A stretch of 64,000 nucleotides of DNA from an uncultured Clostridia bacterium. GTDB taxonomy: Bacteria; Bacillota; Clostridia; UBA1381. The stretch is from assembly GCA_934501535.1 (NCBI GenBank), contig CAKSUM010000001.1:186001-250000 (forward strand), read 5' to 3'. A program made the translations under genes and the position numbers. Below, piece after piece: positions 8,400 through 16,240 of the stretch; the stretch's first letter is position 1, and each line of letters begins with the position of its first letter. Under the pieces are notes generated by a model. The model was not told the origin of the DNA. It saw nothing but the letters and a program-made list of their open reading frames with translations, and did no database searches.

Positions 8400-9263
8400 A
8401 TGTTAGTTTCAGCAACAGATATGTTAAACAAGGCCGTTGCAGGCAAATATGCCGTAGGTCAGTTCAACATCAACAATTTGGAATGGACAAAAGCCATTCT
8501 GCAAACCGCCGAGGAAAATAAATCTCCGGTAATTCTGGGTGTTTCCGAGGGCGCAGGAAAGTATATGACAGGATTTAAAACTGTTTCCGCTATGGTAAAA
8601 GCCATGGTTGAAGAAATGGGAATTACCGTTCCCGTAGCACTTCATCTTGACCACGGCACCTACGAGGGCGCATACAAATGTATCGAGGCAGGATTTTCTT
8701 CAATAATGTTTGACGGTTCACATTACCCCATCGAAGAAAACGTTGCAAAAACAAAGGAATTGGTTGAAGTTTGCCACTCAAAGGGCATTTCAATCGAGGC
8801 TGAAGTCGGCTCTATCGGCGGCGAAGAAGACGGCGTTATCGGCGCAGGCGAAGTTGCAGACCCGAATGAATGTAAAATGATTGCCGATCTCGGCGTAGAT
8901 TTCCTTGCAGCAGGCATAGGCAATATTCACGGCAAGTATCCGGCAAATTGGAAAGGTCTTGATTTTGACGCTCTTGCAGCAACAAAAGAAAAGGTAGGCG
9001 ACCTTCCGCTTGTACTGCACGGCGGCACAGGCATCCCGGCAGACATGATTAAAAAGGCAATCTCACTCGGCGTTGCAAAAATCAACGTTAACACAGAATG
9101 TCAACTTTACTTCCAGGAGGCTACAAGAAAGTACATTGAAGAAGGAAAAGACCTTGTAGGCAAGGGCTTTGACCCGAGAAAGCTTCTCGCTCCGGGCTGC
9201 GAAGCAATCAAAACTATCGTTAAAGAAAAAATGGAACTGTTCGGTTCTGTAAACAAAGCATAA
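8400..9263 (+). CDS. fba: Class II fructose-1,6-bisphosphate aldolase
   Basis: This 287-residue enzyme matches the class II zinc aldolases over its full length. LHLDHG (residues 81-86) contains the zinc-binding and catalytic region, then FDGSHYP, GNIHGKYP and LHGGTGIP supply further zinc and phosphate contacts, and KINVNTE closes the barrel. It interconverts fructose 1,6-bisphosphate with dihydroxyacetone phosphate and glyceraldehyde 3-phosphate in glycolysis. A near-perfect AAAGGAGG lies 7 bases before the ATG, as expected for a highly expressed gene, and a strong terminator follows. A tagatose-bisphosphate preference is possible but less likely, since there are no galactitol or tagatose genes nearby. 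Confidence 0.95.
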   Translation: MLVSATDMLNKAVAGKYAVGQFNINNLEWTKAILQTAEENKSPVILGVSEGAGKYMTGFKTVSAMVKAMVEEMGITVPVALHLDHGTYEGAYKCIEAGFSSIMFDGSHYPIEENVAKTKELVEVCHSKGISIEAEVGSIGGEEDGVIGAGEVADPNECKMIADLGVDFLAAGIGNIHGKYPANWKGLDFDALAATKEKVGDLPLVLHGGTGIPADMIKKAISLGVAKINVNTECQLYFQEATRKYIEEGKDLVGKGFDPRKLLAPGCEAIKTIVKEKMELFGSVNKA

Positions 9264-9274
9264 ATTTAAATTGG

Positions 9275-9314
9275 TACGGGCTGTTTCGGAAAAATCCGGA
9301 ATAGCCCGTTTTTA
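9275..9314 (+). terminator. Rho-independent terminator of fba
   Basis: ACGGGCT-GTTTCGG and CCGGAATAGCCCGT form a long stem followed by TTTTTATTTT, directly after the fba stop. Confidence 0.85.
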
Positions 9315-9343
9315 TTTTCCATATCATTATAACGGGTGATATA

Positions 9344-10195
9344 ATGAGGTTAAAAAGAATTATATTAATCATTCTGTCTGCTGCAGCCGTTATGTCGGCT
9401 GTTTTTGCGCAGCCCGCGATTGTTTCCGTTTTTAAAGAAAACAATAATTCGATAAATCTGCCCGTACTGATGTATCACAGCGTTGTCAAAGATTCCTCTA
9501 AAATAGGAAAATATGTTATAACTCCCGAAAAATTTGAAGAAGATTTACTCTATCTTGAACAGAAGGGCTACACAACAGTTTCCGCAAAACAGCTTATACG
9601 ATACGTATATGCAGATGAGCCGCTGCCCGAAAAGCCCGTAGTTATCACATTCGATGACGGTATGTACAACAATTTGGAATATGTTGTTCCCCTGCTTGAA
9701 AAGCACAAAGCGCATGCAATTTTTTCCGTTGTGGGCAGTTATGCCGATGAATACACACAAAGCAATATTGTAAATCCGCTTTACAGTTATCTGCGCTGGA
9801 GCGACATTTCCGCGCTTTCCGATAACGAATATGTGGAATTCGGCAACCATTCATATGCGTTTCATTCAATTTCACCGAAACGGTACGGCACGCAGAAAAA
9901 CAAATCCGAAAATTCGCTCGATTACATTAACGTATTCTATCAGGATACGCAGAAAATGCAGTCCGAATTTTTCTCTCACTGCAGCTACCGCCCGGTTATT
10001 TACACATACCCCTTTGGCAGCTACAGCAAAGAAAGCGGAAGAGTTCTGAAAAAAATGGATTTTCTGATAAGCTTTTCATGCATTGAGGGAATTAACAAAA
10101 TAACAAATGACGAAAACTGTCTGTATATGCTAAAACGCTATAACCGCGACGGCAGACTCTCTTCATGGCAGTTTTTTTCAAAGCTGAAAATATGA
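9344..10195 (+). CDS. Secreted or membrane-anchored polysaccharide deacetylase (CE4/NodB type)
   Basis: This 283-residue protein has one N-terminal hydrophobic segment (residues 5-23), acting as signal or anchor, then a NodB domain. Motif 1 is TFDDG (102-106), with the catalytic base and metal-binding Asp; motif 2 is GNHSYAFHS, giving metal ligands His169 and His174; YPFGSYS matches motif 3. The two-histidine spacing (HxxxxH) is one residue longer than in typical peptidoglycan deacetylases but is seen in related clostridial proteins. It probably removes N-acetyl groups from a cell-wall glycan. It stands alone between the fba terminator and a convergent gene. Confidence 0.85.
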   Translation: MRLKRIILIILSAAAVMSAVFAQPAIVSVFKENNNSINLPVLMYHSVVKDSSKIGKYVITPEKFEEDLLYLEQKGYTTVSAKQLIRYVYADEPLPEKPVVITFDDGMYNNLEYVVPLLEKHKAHAIFSVVGSYADEYTQSNIVNPLYSYLRWSDISALSDNEYVEFGNHSYAFHSISPKRYGTQKNKSENSLDYINVFYQDTQKMQSEFFSHCSYRPVIYTYPFGSYSKESGRVLKKMDFLISFSCIEGINKITNDENCLYMLKRYNRDGRLSSWQFFSKLKI

Positions 10196-10219
10196 CCTTC
10201 TTAAAGGTACAGGTCTTCG

Positions 10220-10249
10220 GTGAGCCTGTTCTCAGCCGAACAGGCTTAC
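10220..10249. terminator. Inverted repeat at the convergent gene ends, possible terminator
   Basis: GAGCCTGTTC-tcagcc-GAACAGGCTT is a near-perfect 10-base stem. It overlaps the stop codon of the oxidoreductase gene (10246-10248). No T run follows on either side, so termination is uncertain. Confidence 0.4.
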
Positions 10250-11535
10250 CGGGCGTCCGTAATTCCCAGGTCAATCCCTTTATCCGTAAGTACGCGCTGA
10301 ATTTTTTTGTAATCCAGCGTCTTGTTATCCGAATTTTCCCTGACGCACAGCGCAGCTGCTATTCCTGCCGCCTCGCCGATGTTCATTGCAATATTCATAA
10401 CACGGTATGACGCATGTGCCCGGTGGGTTCCGCTTATGCATCTTCCCGACGTGTACAGATTTCTGTTTTTAAGCGGCACGATACATCTGTACGGAATATC
10501 ATAATTATCAACCTGCACCGGAATAGTATCGCTTTCCGCCTGTCCCGCTCCGTCCGGATTGTGTATATCAATGCAGAAACCCGCCTTATGCACGATTACA
10601 TCTTCAAACCGTTTCCCTGCGATTATATCCTCCGCCGTGAGTACATATTGCCCCGTTATTCTTCTCGACTCCCTTACTCCCACTATATCGGAGCTGCTTT
10701 TAAGTCTGATATTTTCAAATCCCTCGACATTGTTTTTCAAAAATTTCATAACAAGCTCAATCTGACCGCGCAGTTCAGCCTGAGCTTTAAAATAATCCTC
10801 CGGAATTAACGGATTCAGTTTATTTATCTGCGTGGCATTTACCATTCTTTCTCCGTCAACGCCTGTCGGGTACAGCCTTACAATGTTTATTTCCGGAGGA
10901 AGCTCACCCGATTTACATGCTTCTTTGCAAAGCTTCAGATAACTGCCCTTTTTCAGCTGAGTATCACTGTCCTCGGCATAACACATCATCTTCTGATTTA
11001 CGTCCACACCGGATATCGTAAACATAATTGAATTTGGCTGAACCAAGCCGTCCTCACGTCCGTATTCTGCATTTTCTCCTGCCAGATATGATACAACGGC
11101 ATCACCGGTTGCATCGATAAAAACCTTTCCGCTGACATTTTTGAGCCCGTTTTGCGTTGAAATCACAACCGATTTTATTCTGTCCCCTTCCGTTATCACA
11201 TCACAAACCGATGTATTCAGGTACACGCATATTCCCTTTTCCGCGGCAAGCTTTGTAAGCTCGATTTTTGCTTTCTCAAAATCATTGGTATCGCTCCCTT
11301 TGCCGCATACCAGTTCATTTATATATTGAGCCATCGTGTTTTCGGCATATTTGCCCATAAACGGAGAAACATGCCCAATCGTAATATTTCCGCCCAAAAC
11401 GCCTGCACGTTCTATTATAAGAACATTCATTCCCATATCGGCTGCCGCAGCCGCTGCACATATTCCGCCCGGGCCGCCGCCCGATACAATTACATCATAC
11501 TCCCCTATTGTTTCGATTTCCTTTGAGTAAAACAT
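10246..11535 (-). CDS. FAD-dependent oxidoreductase (FAD_oxidored / glycan-locus type)
   Basis: A 429-residue flavoprotein with an N-terminal Rossmann fold: DVIVSGGGPGGICAAAAAA holds the dinucleotide-binding glycines (residues 19-24), and IIERAGVLGGN follows as in the FAD-dependent family of pfam12831. The segment VFIDATGDAVVSYLAG matches the second FAD contact, and GRCISGTHRAHASYRVMN the C-terminal one. Such enzymes are common in polysaccharide-utilisation regions of gut bacteria, but their substrate is usually unknown. It has a GGAGGGATTTT ribosome site. It is transcribed divergently from an AraC regulator with overlapping promoters and is probably controlled by it. Confidence 0.85.
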   Translation of the reverse strand: MFYSKEIETIGEYDVIVSGGGPGGICAAAAAADMGMNVLIIERAGVLGGNITIGHVSPFMGKYAENTMAQYINELVCGKGSDTNDFEKAKIELTKLAAEKGICVYLNTSVCDVITEGDRIKSVVISTQNGLKNVSGKVFIDATGDAVVSYLAGENAEYGREDGLVQPNSIMFTISGVDVNQKMMCYAEDSDTQLKKGSYLKLCKEACKSGELPPEINIVRLYPTGVDGERMVNATQINKLNPLIPEDYFKAQAELRGQIELVMKFLKNNVEGFENIRLKSSSDIVGVRESRRITGQYVLTAEDIIAGKRFEDVIVHKAGFCIDIHNPDGAGQAESDTIPVQVDNYDIPYRCIVPLKNRNLYTSGRCISGTHRAHASYRVMNIAMNIGEAAGIAAALCVRENSDNKTLDYKKIQRVLTDKGIDLGITDAR

Positions 11536-11564
11536 AAAATCCCTCCGATTTACATTTTTTATAA

Positions 11565-11593
11565 AGTATACAATATCTTATTGACAATGTAAA
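11565..11593 (-). promoter_or_regulatory. Promoter of the FAD oxidoreductase gene
   Basis: On the minus strand TTTACA (11593-11588), 17 bases, TATACT (11570-11565). It overlaps the -35 region of the divergent AraC promoter, so one bound regulator could affect both. Confidence 0.55.
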
Positions 11594-11609
11594 TGCAATA
11601 TATTATAAT
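11581..11609 (+). promoter_or_regulatory. Promoter of the AraC regulator gene
   Basis: Consensus TTGACA (11581-11586), 17 bases, TATAAT (11604-11609), ending about 36 bases before the start codon at 11646. Confidence 0.65.
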
Positions 11610-11645
11610 ATTTTTATAATAATTCTAAAAAAGACGGTGTTAAAT

Positions 11646-12356
11646 ATGATTTTCAGTATACTATTCAGAGATGATTTTATTATAACAAATGGCTGTCACA
11701 CGGAAAATGTTATTTTGATAGTTCTTGAAGGGAGCTTTGACTTTTCACTCGGCGGAACGGCGTATCATGCCGAGAAAAATTCAGTAATCTATTTTGAAAA
11801 AAATGCTGTATTTCACCGACGGGTAATATCTCCCCTGAAGCTCATATACGTACAGTTTGTCAGCATGCCCGAGCAGCAGAGCGGACCATTGGAATTTAAA
11901 GATACCTGCAGAAAAAACGGCACAATACAGCTGTTATACAAATCAATAAATGACAACAATGAGTTCATGTGCCGTCATTTCTTGAATGATTTATACATGC
12001 AGTTTTGTGCAGAGCAGCAGCTTTCCGAAAAAGGATATTCGCGTGATGTTTTGGAATTTATGGATTATGTGAAAAAAAATTACAGCAAAAAAATATCAAT
12101 AAATAAATTTTCTGACGGTATTTTTATGTCCCACACCGGATTTCTTCTGAAATTTAAACGGGAAACCGGGGTCACTCCGGTGGAGTACATAAATTCATAC
12201 CGTCTGAAAACCGCGTCTCAGCTGCTTTTCGACAGCAAATTAAGTATCAGCCGCATAGCGGAATTATGCGGCTACGAAAATCTGTACTATTTCAGTAATG
12301 CGTTTAAGAAAAAATACAGCCTGTCGCCGACGCAATACAGAAAAAATAATGTATAA
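11646..12356 (+). CDS. AraC-family transcriptional regulator
   Basis: This 236-residue protein has an N-terminal cupin-like sensing domain (about residues 1-130; note LEGSFDFSLGGTAYHAEKNS) and a C-terminal double helix-turn-helix of the AraC type. The latter ends with RIAELCGYENLYYFSNAFKK and LSPTQYRK. The sensing domain suggests a small carbohydrate ligand, but none can be named. I chose the ATG at 11646 over an in-frame GTG at 11637. It is transcribed divergently from the flavin oxidoreductase, its most likely target, through overlapping promoters. Confidence 0.88.
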   Translation: MIFSILFRDDFIITNGCHTENVILIVLEGSFDFSLGGTAYHAEKNSVIYFEKNAVFHRRVISPLKLIYVQFVSMPEQQSGPLEFKDTCRKNGTIQLLYKSINDNNEFMCRHFLNDLYMQFCAEQQLSEKGYSRDVLEFMDYVKKNYSKKISINKFSDGIFMSHTGFLLKFKRETGVTPVEYINSYRLKTASQLLFDSKLSISRIAELCGYENLYYFSNAFKKKYSLSPTQYRKNNV

Positions 12357-12358
12357 GC

Positions 12359-12435
12359 CGCATCCGCCGGTTCCGCATGCCGGAAACAGCCTGCATGCCG
12401 GGCTATCGCCCCCGTGACACGGCGGCGGTATCCGA
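12359..12435. repeat. Palindrome-rich intergenic stretch
   Basis: A GC-rich stretch between convergent genes with nested inverted repeats: TTCCG...CGGAA, two GCATGC palindromes 18 bases apart, and CCGTG-aca-CGG. It may fold as a terminator, but there is no clear T run. The words TCCGCATGCC and AGCCTGCATGC recur near 60211-60240. Confidence 0.4.
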
Positions 12436-12441
12436 TATTAA

Positions 12442-12657
12442 TTATTCATTCCGCTCCTTGCCGGTAAAATTCACCGTCTGATTTTTCATCGAAATCCTGC
12501 CGACTTCATAGCCGTATTCGCTTAATTCCTTTTTGTATTTCAAAAAGGAATGGTCAATCGGCACACCTGCTATTTTTTCAACTTCATCAAATGTCAGTGT
12601 CAGCTGCGGCTTGCCGCTTTTTTGTACATACTCCCAAAGCTTATCAAATTTACTCAC
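12442..12657 (-). CDS. Small hypothetical protein (possible DUF7662-like)
   Basis: A 71-residue soluble protein beginning MSKFDKLWEYVQ. Conserved-looking features are LTLTFDEVEKIAGVPID, a helix typical of small winged or helix-turn-helix folds, and GYEVGRISMKNQTVNF at the C-terminus. The pattern recalls the DUF7662 group, but I rate that match as tentative. I chose the GTG at 12657 because GGGGGTG lies 6-7 bases upstream; a GTG at 12666 overlaps that site. It lies just downstream of the MATE gene on the same strand, and its role is unknown. Confidence 0.65.
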   Translation of the reverse strand: MSKFDKLWEYVQKSGKPQLTLTFDEVEKIAGVPIDHSFLKYKKELSEYGYEVGRISMKNQTVNFTGKERNE

Positions 12658-12706
12658 CCTTATCACCCCCGTATCTTACCGTCATCTTTACCTACGCCGC
12701 ATAATA

Positions 12707-14017
12707 TTATCTGTAAATAATACCGTTTCTCTCGGAAATCTTTTTCAGTGTCAATGCAATTGCAAGACAAATCCCCTCTGCAACGGCAACGGTATACCAA
12801 ACGAAATCATATCCGAACAAACGGGGTAAAATATTTATGCAAAGTGAGTTGAAAACAAGACTTCGGCAAATATTCAGCACAATCGCATACGGCGTCCGTT
12901 TGGTCGAAAAGAGGTATGCGCCGATAACCGAGCTGCACGCGGCAAATACATAGTTCAGGCAATACTTCGGCAGTGATAATTTTACAATTTCAATTGCCGC
13001 ATCATTTGCTCCGAAAAGAATACAAATGGGCCTGCCTATAACAAAAGTCAGTCCGAAAATGACCACGCCCCCGATTATTGCAAATCTCTGACCGTTTTTA
13101 AAATAATAACGCAGACTTTTATCATCTTTTGCTCCGTAGCTCAGCCCGTACAGCGGCTGCAAACCGCCTGCCAGTCCGTACATCAGCGAAGCAAACAGCG
13201 AAGCCGCATAACAGATAACCGAAAATGCATTGACCGACACATTACCGAGATACGTAATCAGCATTCTGTTCATATAAAACGTTGTAATCGGGTTTGCAAA
13301 CTGTGCTATCATTTCCGGCAGTCCGCGAAGCATAACCTTTCCGTAAAGTGAAAAATCAATCTTAAATTTTTTTATTCGCAAATTACCTTTTTTGAAAACA
13401 AAATGGCTCAGCGCCGCCAAAAATCCCGTAAAGTTTGCAAACCCTGTTGCAAATGCCGCACCCGCGACGCCTTTTGCAAGCGGATATACAAGAAGCCAGT
13501 CGCCGAAAATATTTACAACAGTACACGTGATAGATGTAATCATAGAAATATTCGGATTGCCGTCATTTCTGGCAAAGGTATTAAAGCAATAGAACAGCGT
13601 CGAAGGCAGCAGAAACACTGAATACCAATGTACATAATCCGAAACCATTTTCAAATATGTATCATTCGCGCCGAGATATCCGGCTATTTTTTCGCTGAAA
13701 ACCATTCCCAATAAACTTATAATCGAGAAGGTTACTGCATTGATTGTAAGAGCATGCATAAATGCCTGATTTGCCCCCTCATTATCGCCCCTGCCGAACC
13801 GAACGGCAGCGACCGCCACTCCGCCGATATTGAAAAGCACCGATAAGGCGCCTACGAGCATGACAAAAGGCATCGCAAGGCTTACCGCGCCCAATGCGTC
13901 GGTACCCACGCCGTTGCCGACAAACATTCCGTCGACAATGGTTAAAATAAACATGCTGATATTACCGAGCAGCGCCGGTATGATATAATGAATAAGATTT
14001 TTTCTTTGTTCGTGCAT
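12707..14017 (-). CDS. MATE-family efflux transporter (MepA-like)
   Basis: A 436-residue membrane protein with twelve helices in two related halves. The N-terminus IPALLGNISMFILTIVDGMFVGNGVG contains the VDGMFVG helix-1 motif of the MepA/DinF branch, and YGLSYGAKDDKSLRYYFKNG is its counterpart in the second half. It exports drugs or metabolites. The ATG directly follows the MarR stop codon, and its GGGAGG ribosome site lies inside the end of the MarR gene, so the two are translationally coupled. Control by the MarR protein through the operator palindrome upstream is likely. This is the second MATE pump in the window and is not closely similar to the first. Confidence 0.92.
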   Translation of the reverse strand: MHEQRKNLIHYIIPALLGNISMFILTIVDGMFVGNGVGTDALGAVSLAMPFVMLVGALSVLFNIGGVAVAAVRFGRGDNEGANQAFMHALTINAVTFSIISLLGMVFSEKIAGYLGANDTYLKMVSDYVHWYSVFLLPSTLFYCFNTFARNDGNPNISMITSITCTVVNIFGDWLLVYPLAKGVAGAAFATGFANFTGFLAALSHFVFKKGNLRIKKFKIDFSLYGKVMLRGLPEMIAQFANPITTFYMNRMLITYLGNVSVNAFSVICYAASLFASLMYGLAGGLQPLYGLSYGAKDDKSLRYYFKNGQRFAIIGGVVIFGLTFVIGRPICILFGANDAAIEIVKLSLPKYCLNYVFAACSSVIGAYLFSTKRTPYAIVLNICRSLVFNSLCINILPRLFGYDFVWYTVAVAEGICLAIALTLKKISERNGIIYR

Positions 14018-14470
14018 TTATTTTCCCTCCCCAAGCAATCCGCTGATTTCCTTTTCAAATGCCGTGTACTGAAACTCAAACAATTCCAGAAACTGCTGCA
14101 ATTTTTCATCGCCTATTCTCACTATAGCAGAATTTTCTGCGTCAATAAGCGGTTTTATGCATTTATCACATATTTCCGCCCCTTTATCCGTCAGTGAAAT
14201 GCGCTTGCTGTTTTTTGCGTCGGTTCCCTTGCTCAGCTTGATAATACCTTTATCCTCCAGCTTCATGACCGCGGAATTTACGGTTTGCTTAGACAGGCAG
14301 AAATCTTCTGCCAGCTTATTTTGCGTAGCTGCATATTGGTTGATATAAAGCCAATACAAAATTTTGTACTGACAGCCCGAAAATCCGAAATGTGCCGCAG
14401 CATGGCGGTAAAGAGCATTATAGCGGTTTGAAATATCGGAATATATTTTGTTCCATTGATATATGTTCAT
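14018..14470 (-). CDS. MarR-family transcriptional regulator
   Basis: About 150 residues with the winged-helix fold of MarR proteins. NKLAEDFCLSKQTVNSAVMKLEDKG is the recognition helix region, and GTDAKNSKRISLTDKGAEI the wing. MarR proteins act as dimers, usually repressors that release DNA when a phenolic or drug ligand binds. The ATG at 14470 is 6 bases after GGAGG; the ATG at 14473 is also possible. The perfect palindrome covering the transcription start is its probable operator, and the coupled MATE pump its probable target, which gives an autoregulated drug-response unit. Confidence 0.92.
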   Translation of the reverse strand: MNIYQWNKIYSDISNRYNALYRHAAAHFGFSGCQYKILYWLYINQYAATQNKLAEDFCLSKQTVNSAVMKLEDKGIIKLSKGTDAKNSKRISLTDKGAEICDKCIKPLIDAENSAIVRIGDEKLQQFLELFEFQYTAFEKEISGLLGEGK

Positions 14471-14481
14471 CATAAACCTCC

Positions 14482-14503
14482 AAAAGTCCGAAAACGGACT
14501 TTT
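14482..14503. promoter_or_regulatory. Perfect operator palindrome of the MarR-MATE operon
   Basis: AAAAGTCCG-aaaa-CGGACTTTT has two perfect 9-base arms. It starts 2-3 bases downstream of the -10 box, covers the expected transcription start and ends just before the ribosome site, as expected for MarR autorepression. Confidence 0.75.
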
Positions 14504-14505
14504 GC

Positions 14506-14534
14506 AGTATATCATATAATGCGAAAAATTTCAA
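14506..14534 (-). promoter_or_regulatory. Promoter of the MarR-MATE operon
   Basis: On the minus strand TTGAAA (14534-14529), 17 bases, TATACT (14511-14506), immediately upstream of the operator palindrome. Confidence 0.7.
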
Positions 14535-14612
14535 TCCGCAAAAACTCTTTATAATATTAAAGCCGTCAAAAAACTTTCTGCATTTAAAAAACAGCCAAAA
14601 GTAGCTGCTTTT

Positions 14613-14655
14613 TATAAAAAAAACGGACGCAGGCTTGTGCTGCCTGTATCCGTCT
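14613..14655 (-). terminator. Rho-independent terminator of the SLH-carboxypeptidase gene
   Basis: On the minus strand ACGGAtaCAGGC and GCCTGcgTCCGT pair around a 7-base loop and are followed by eight T. It lies 25 bases after the stop codon of the gene at 14681. Confidence 0.9.
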
Positions 14656-14680
14656 TTCTGCTTCGTTCGTTTTGACACAA

Positions 14681-16108
14681 TTATTTACCTAAATACGTGA
14701 AATGCATATAATCTCTGTATGTTGTCCATGCATTGCCGCCCCATTTCCAGCCGTATTTCGCAAAAGCTCTTACCACGCTGCCGTTTTCCGTAATTGAATA
14801 GGGGTTTTCAAACGGTTTCCAGAAGCTTCCGGTAATCGCCTCGCCCGTTGATGCATAGCAATAGTAGTTTTCGTCATAATTTATGTCGATACATGTTCCG
14901 TAGCTGTGCTGCGACAGACTTCCGCTGCCGGACGCAGTCGCGCGCCAGCAGTATCCGCCGACATCTTTAATCGGGAACTGTTCGGAGTCATTGTATATCT
15001 CGGTAAAAATTTTCACCACTTCGTCTGCAAGGTTGCGGTTAACCGTCAGCGACGCTTTTGATGAATATTTTGTACCGTCCGAGGACAACCTCCATACCGG
15101 CACCGTTACCGATGTCATGTTATATGCGGCGTCCTCCTCATTCGCAAACGGTATTCCTCCCGGAAATACTCTGTTATATTTGTCGGAAAGCGACGCATTT
15201 ACATCAAAAATACTCTGTTCCGTACCGTAGTATATCTCAACCGGCTCGGAAAATACAGTTGTTCCGTCCGGCTGATTTGCCGCTACGGTAATCGCATATC
15301 TTGTGTTATATTTCAGTCCGGAGGTATTTACGGTGACTTTTTTGTTTTTGGTGTTTATGCTTTTCACCGTATTATACTCATTATCCTTGATAATCACGGT
15401 ATATTCCGCCGCAGCGTCATAGTCCCAGCTCAAATCAAAGTCTGACGATACTGTCATACCCTCATAAATTCCGGTAATTTCCGGCTGCTGAAAATATGTT
15501 TTGTTATCGGCAAACGCGTCCATGCTGCGGCTTATAATAGTTACCGCCTGCTCTCTGGTTGCGTATCCCTTAGGTGCAATCTGTGTTTTCGACACACCGT
15601 TAAGTATTTCATATTTGACCGATTTTGCGACATCTGCCGCTGCCCAGTCATCTGCATCGCCGAAATCTTCAAAGGAACAAATTCGTTCCAAATCCTCCGC
15701 CGTCACATGCGTTTCCTTATTTGCCGCATTGAGCGTGCGCATAAGTATTTTTGCAATTTCCTGTCGGGTAATCAAGTCCTTCGGATAAAATTCCGTTTCG
15801 GTTTTTCCGTCAATTACACCAATCTCATATGCCATTTTTACAGCCTCATTATCGGTATCGGTGAACGGGAAATACCCGACCGTAATTTCCTCATTTTTCA
15901 TGCTTTTGTACATATTAACGACAAGCTCACAAAATTCCTCCCTTGTGATATTGTCGGTCATCTTATTCGTTACTATGCTTATGGGAACCAGTCCTGCACT
16001 GTTTGCCGCAGCATACCCCGGTTTTGCCCATTCGGACAATTCCGCGGCAAACGCCGTATTCGGCATCAGCAGCGCCGCTCCGAGCATAAGCGCCGTAAGC
16101 CTTTTCAC
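14681..16108 (-). CDS. SLH-anchored M15 D-alanyl-D-alanine carboxypeptidase (VanY-like)
   Basis: About 475 residues. A signal peptide (VKRLTALMLGAALLMPNTAFA) is followed by three degenerate SLH repeats (about residues 22-205; e.g. DLITRQEIAKIL, YATREQAVTIISR), a fibronectin-type III-like domain (about 215-300) and a C-terminal M15 peptidase domain. The M15 zinc motifs are clear: SQHSYGTCID (His401, Asp408) and DYMHF (His469). It probably trims D-Ala from peptidoglycan stem peptides while bound to the wall by its SLH repeats. I chose the GTG at 16108 because GGAG precedes it; an upstream ATG at 16141 lacks a ribosome site. A row of 11-base-spaced repeats upstream suggests control by an OmpR/PhoB-type regulator. 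Confidence 0.88.
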   Translation of the reverse strand: MKRLTALMLGAALLMPNTAFAAELSEWAKPGYAAANSAGLVPISIVTNKMTDNITREEFCELVVNMYKSMKNEEITVGYFPFTDTDNEAVKMAYEIGVIDGKTETEFYPKDLITRQEIAKILMRTLNAANKETHVTAEDLERICSFEDFGDADDWAAADVAKSVKYEILNGVSKTQIAPKGYATREQAVTIISRSMDAFADNKTYFQQPEITGIYEGMTVSSDFDLSWDYDAAAEYTVIIKDNEYNTVKSINTKNKKVTVNTSGLKYNTRYAITVAANQPDGTTVFSEPVEIYYGTEQSIFDVNASLSDKYNRVFPGGIPFANEEDAAYNMTSVTVPVWRLSSDGTKYSSKASLTVNRNLADEVVKIFTEIYNDSEQFPIKDVGGYCWRATASGSGSLSQHSYGTCIDINYDENYYCYASTGEAITGSFWKPFENPYSITENGSVVRAFAKYGWKWGGNAWTTYRDYMHFTYLGK

Positions 16109-16178
16109 AATATTAATCTCCAATCCGCTTGTTGCATACATTTTGCGCCAAGCTGTTTTTTTGTAATTTTACTCTGAC

Positions 16179-16232
16179 AGTATAGCATACAACTGTTACA
16201 TCAGAATGCATAAACTGTTAAGAAATTGTTAA
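16179..16232 (-). promoter_or_regulatory. Promoter with OmpR/PhoB-type direct repeats
   Basis: On the minus strand TTAACA (16232-16227) and TTAACA (16221-16216), a poor repeat TGCATT (16210-16205) and GTAACA (16199-16194) all recur every 11 bases. A -10 box TATACT (16184-16179) follows 9 bases after the last repeat. No good -35 box is present, so the repeats stand in its place, as in Pho boxes. Confidence 0.55.
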
Positions 16233-16240
16233 CTTTACAG

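Noticed and set aside
8424..9020. Long open frames on the minus strand of fba
   Set aside because: They lack ribosome sites and family similarity, and fba is complete and highly codon-biased on the plus strand, so these are shadows.
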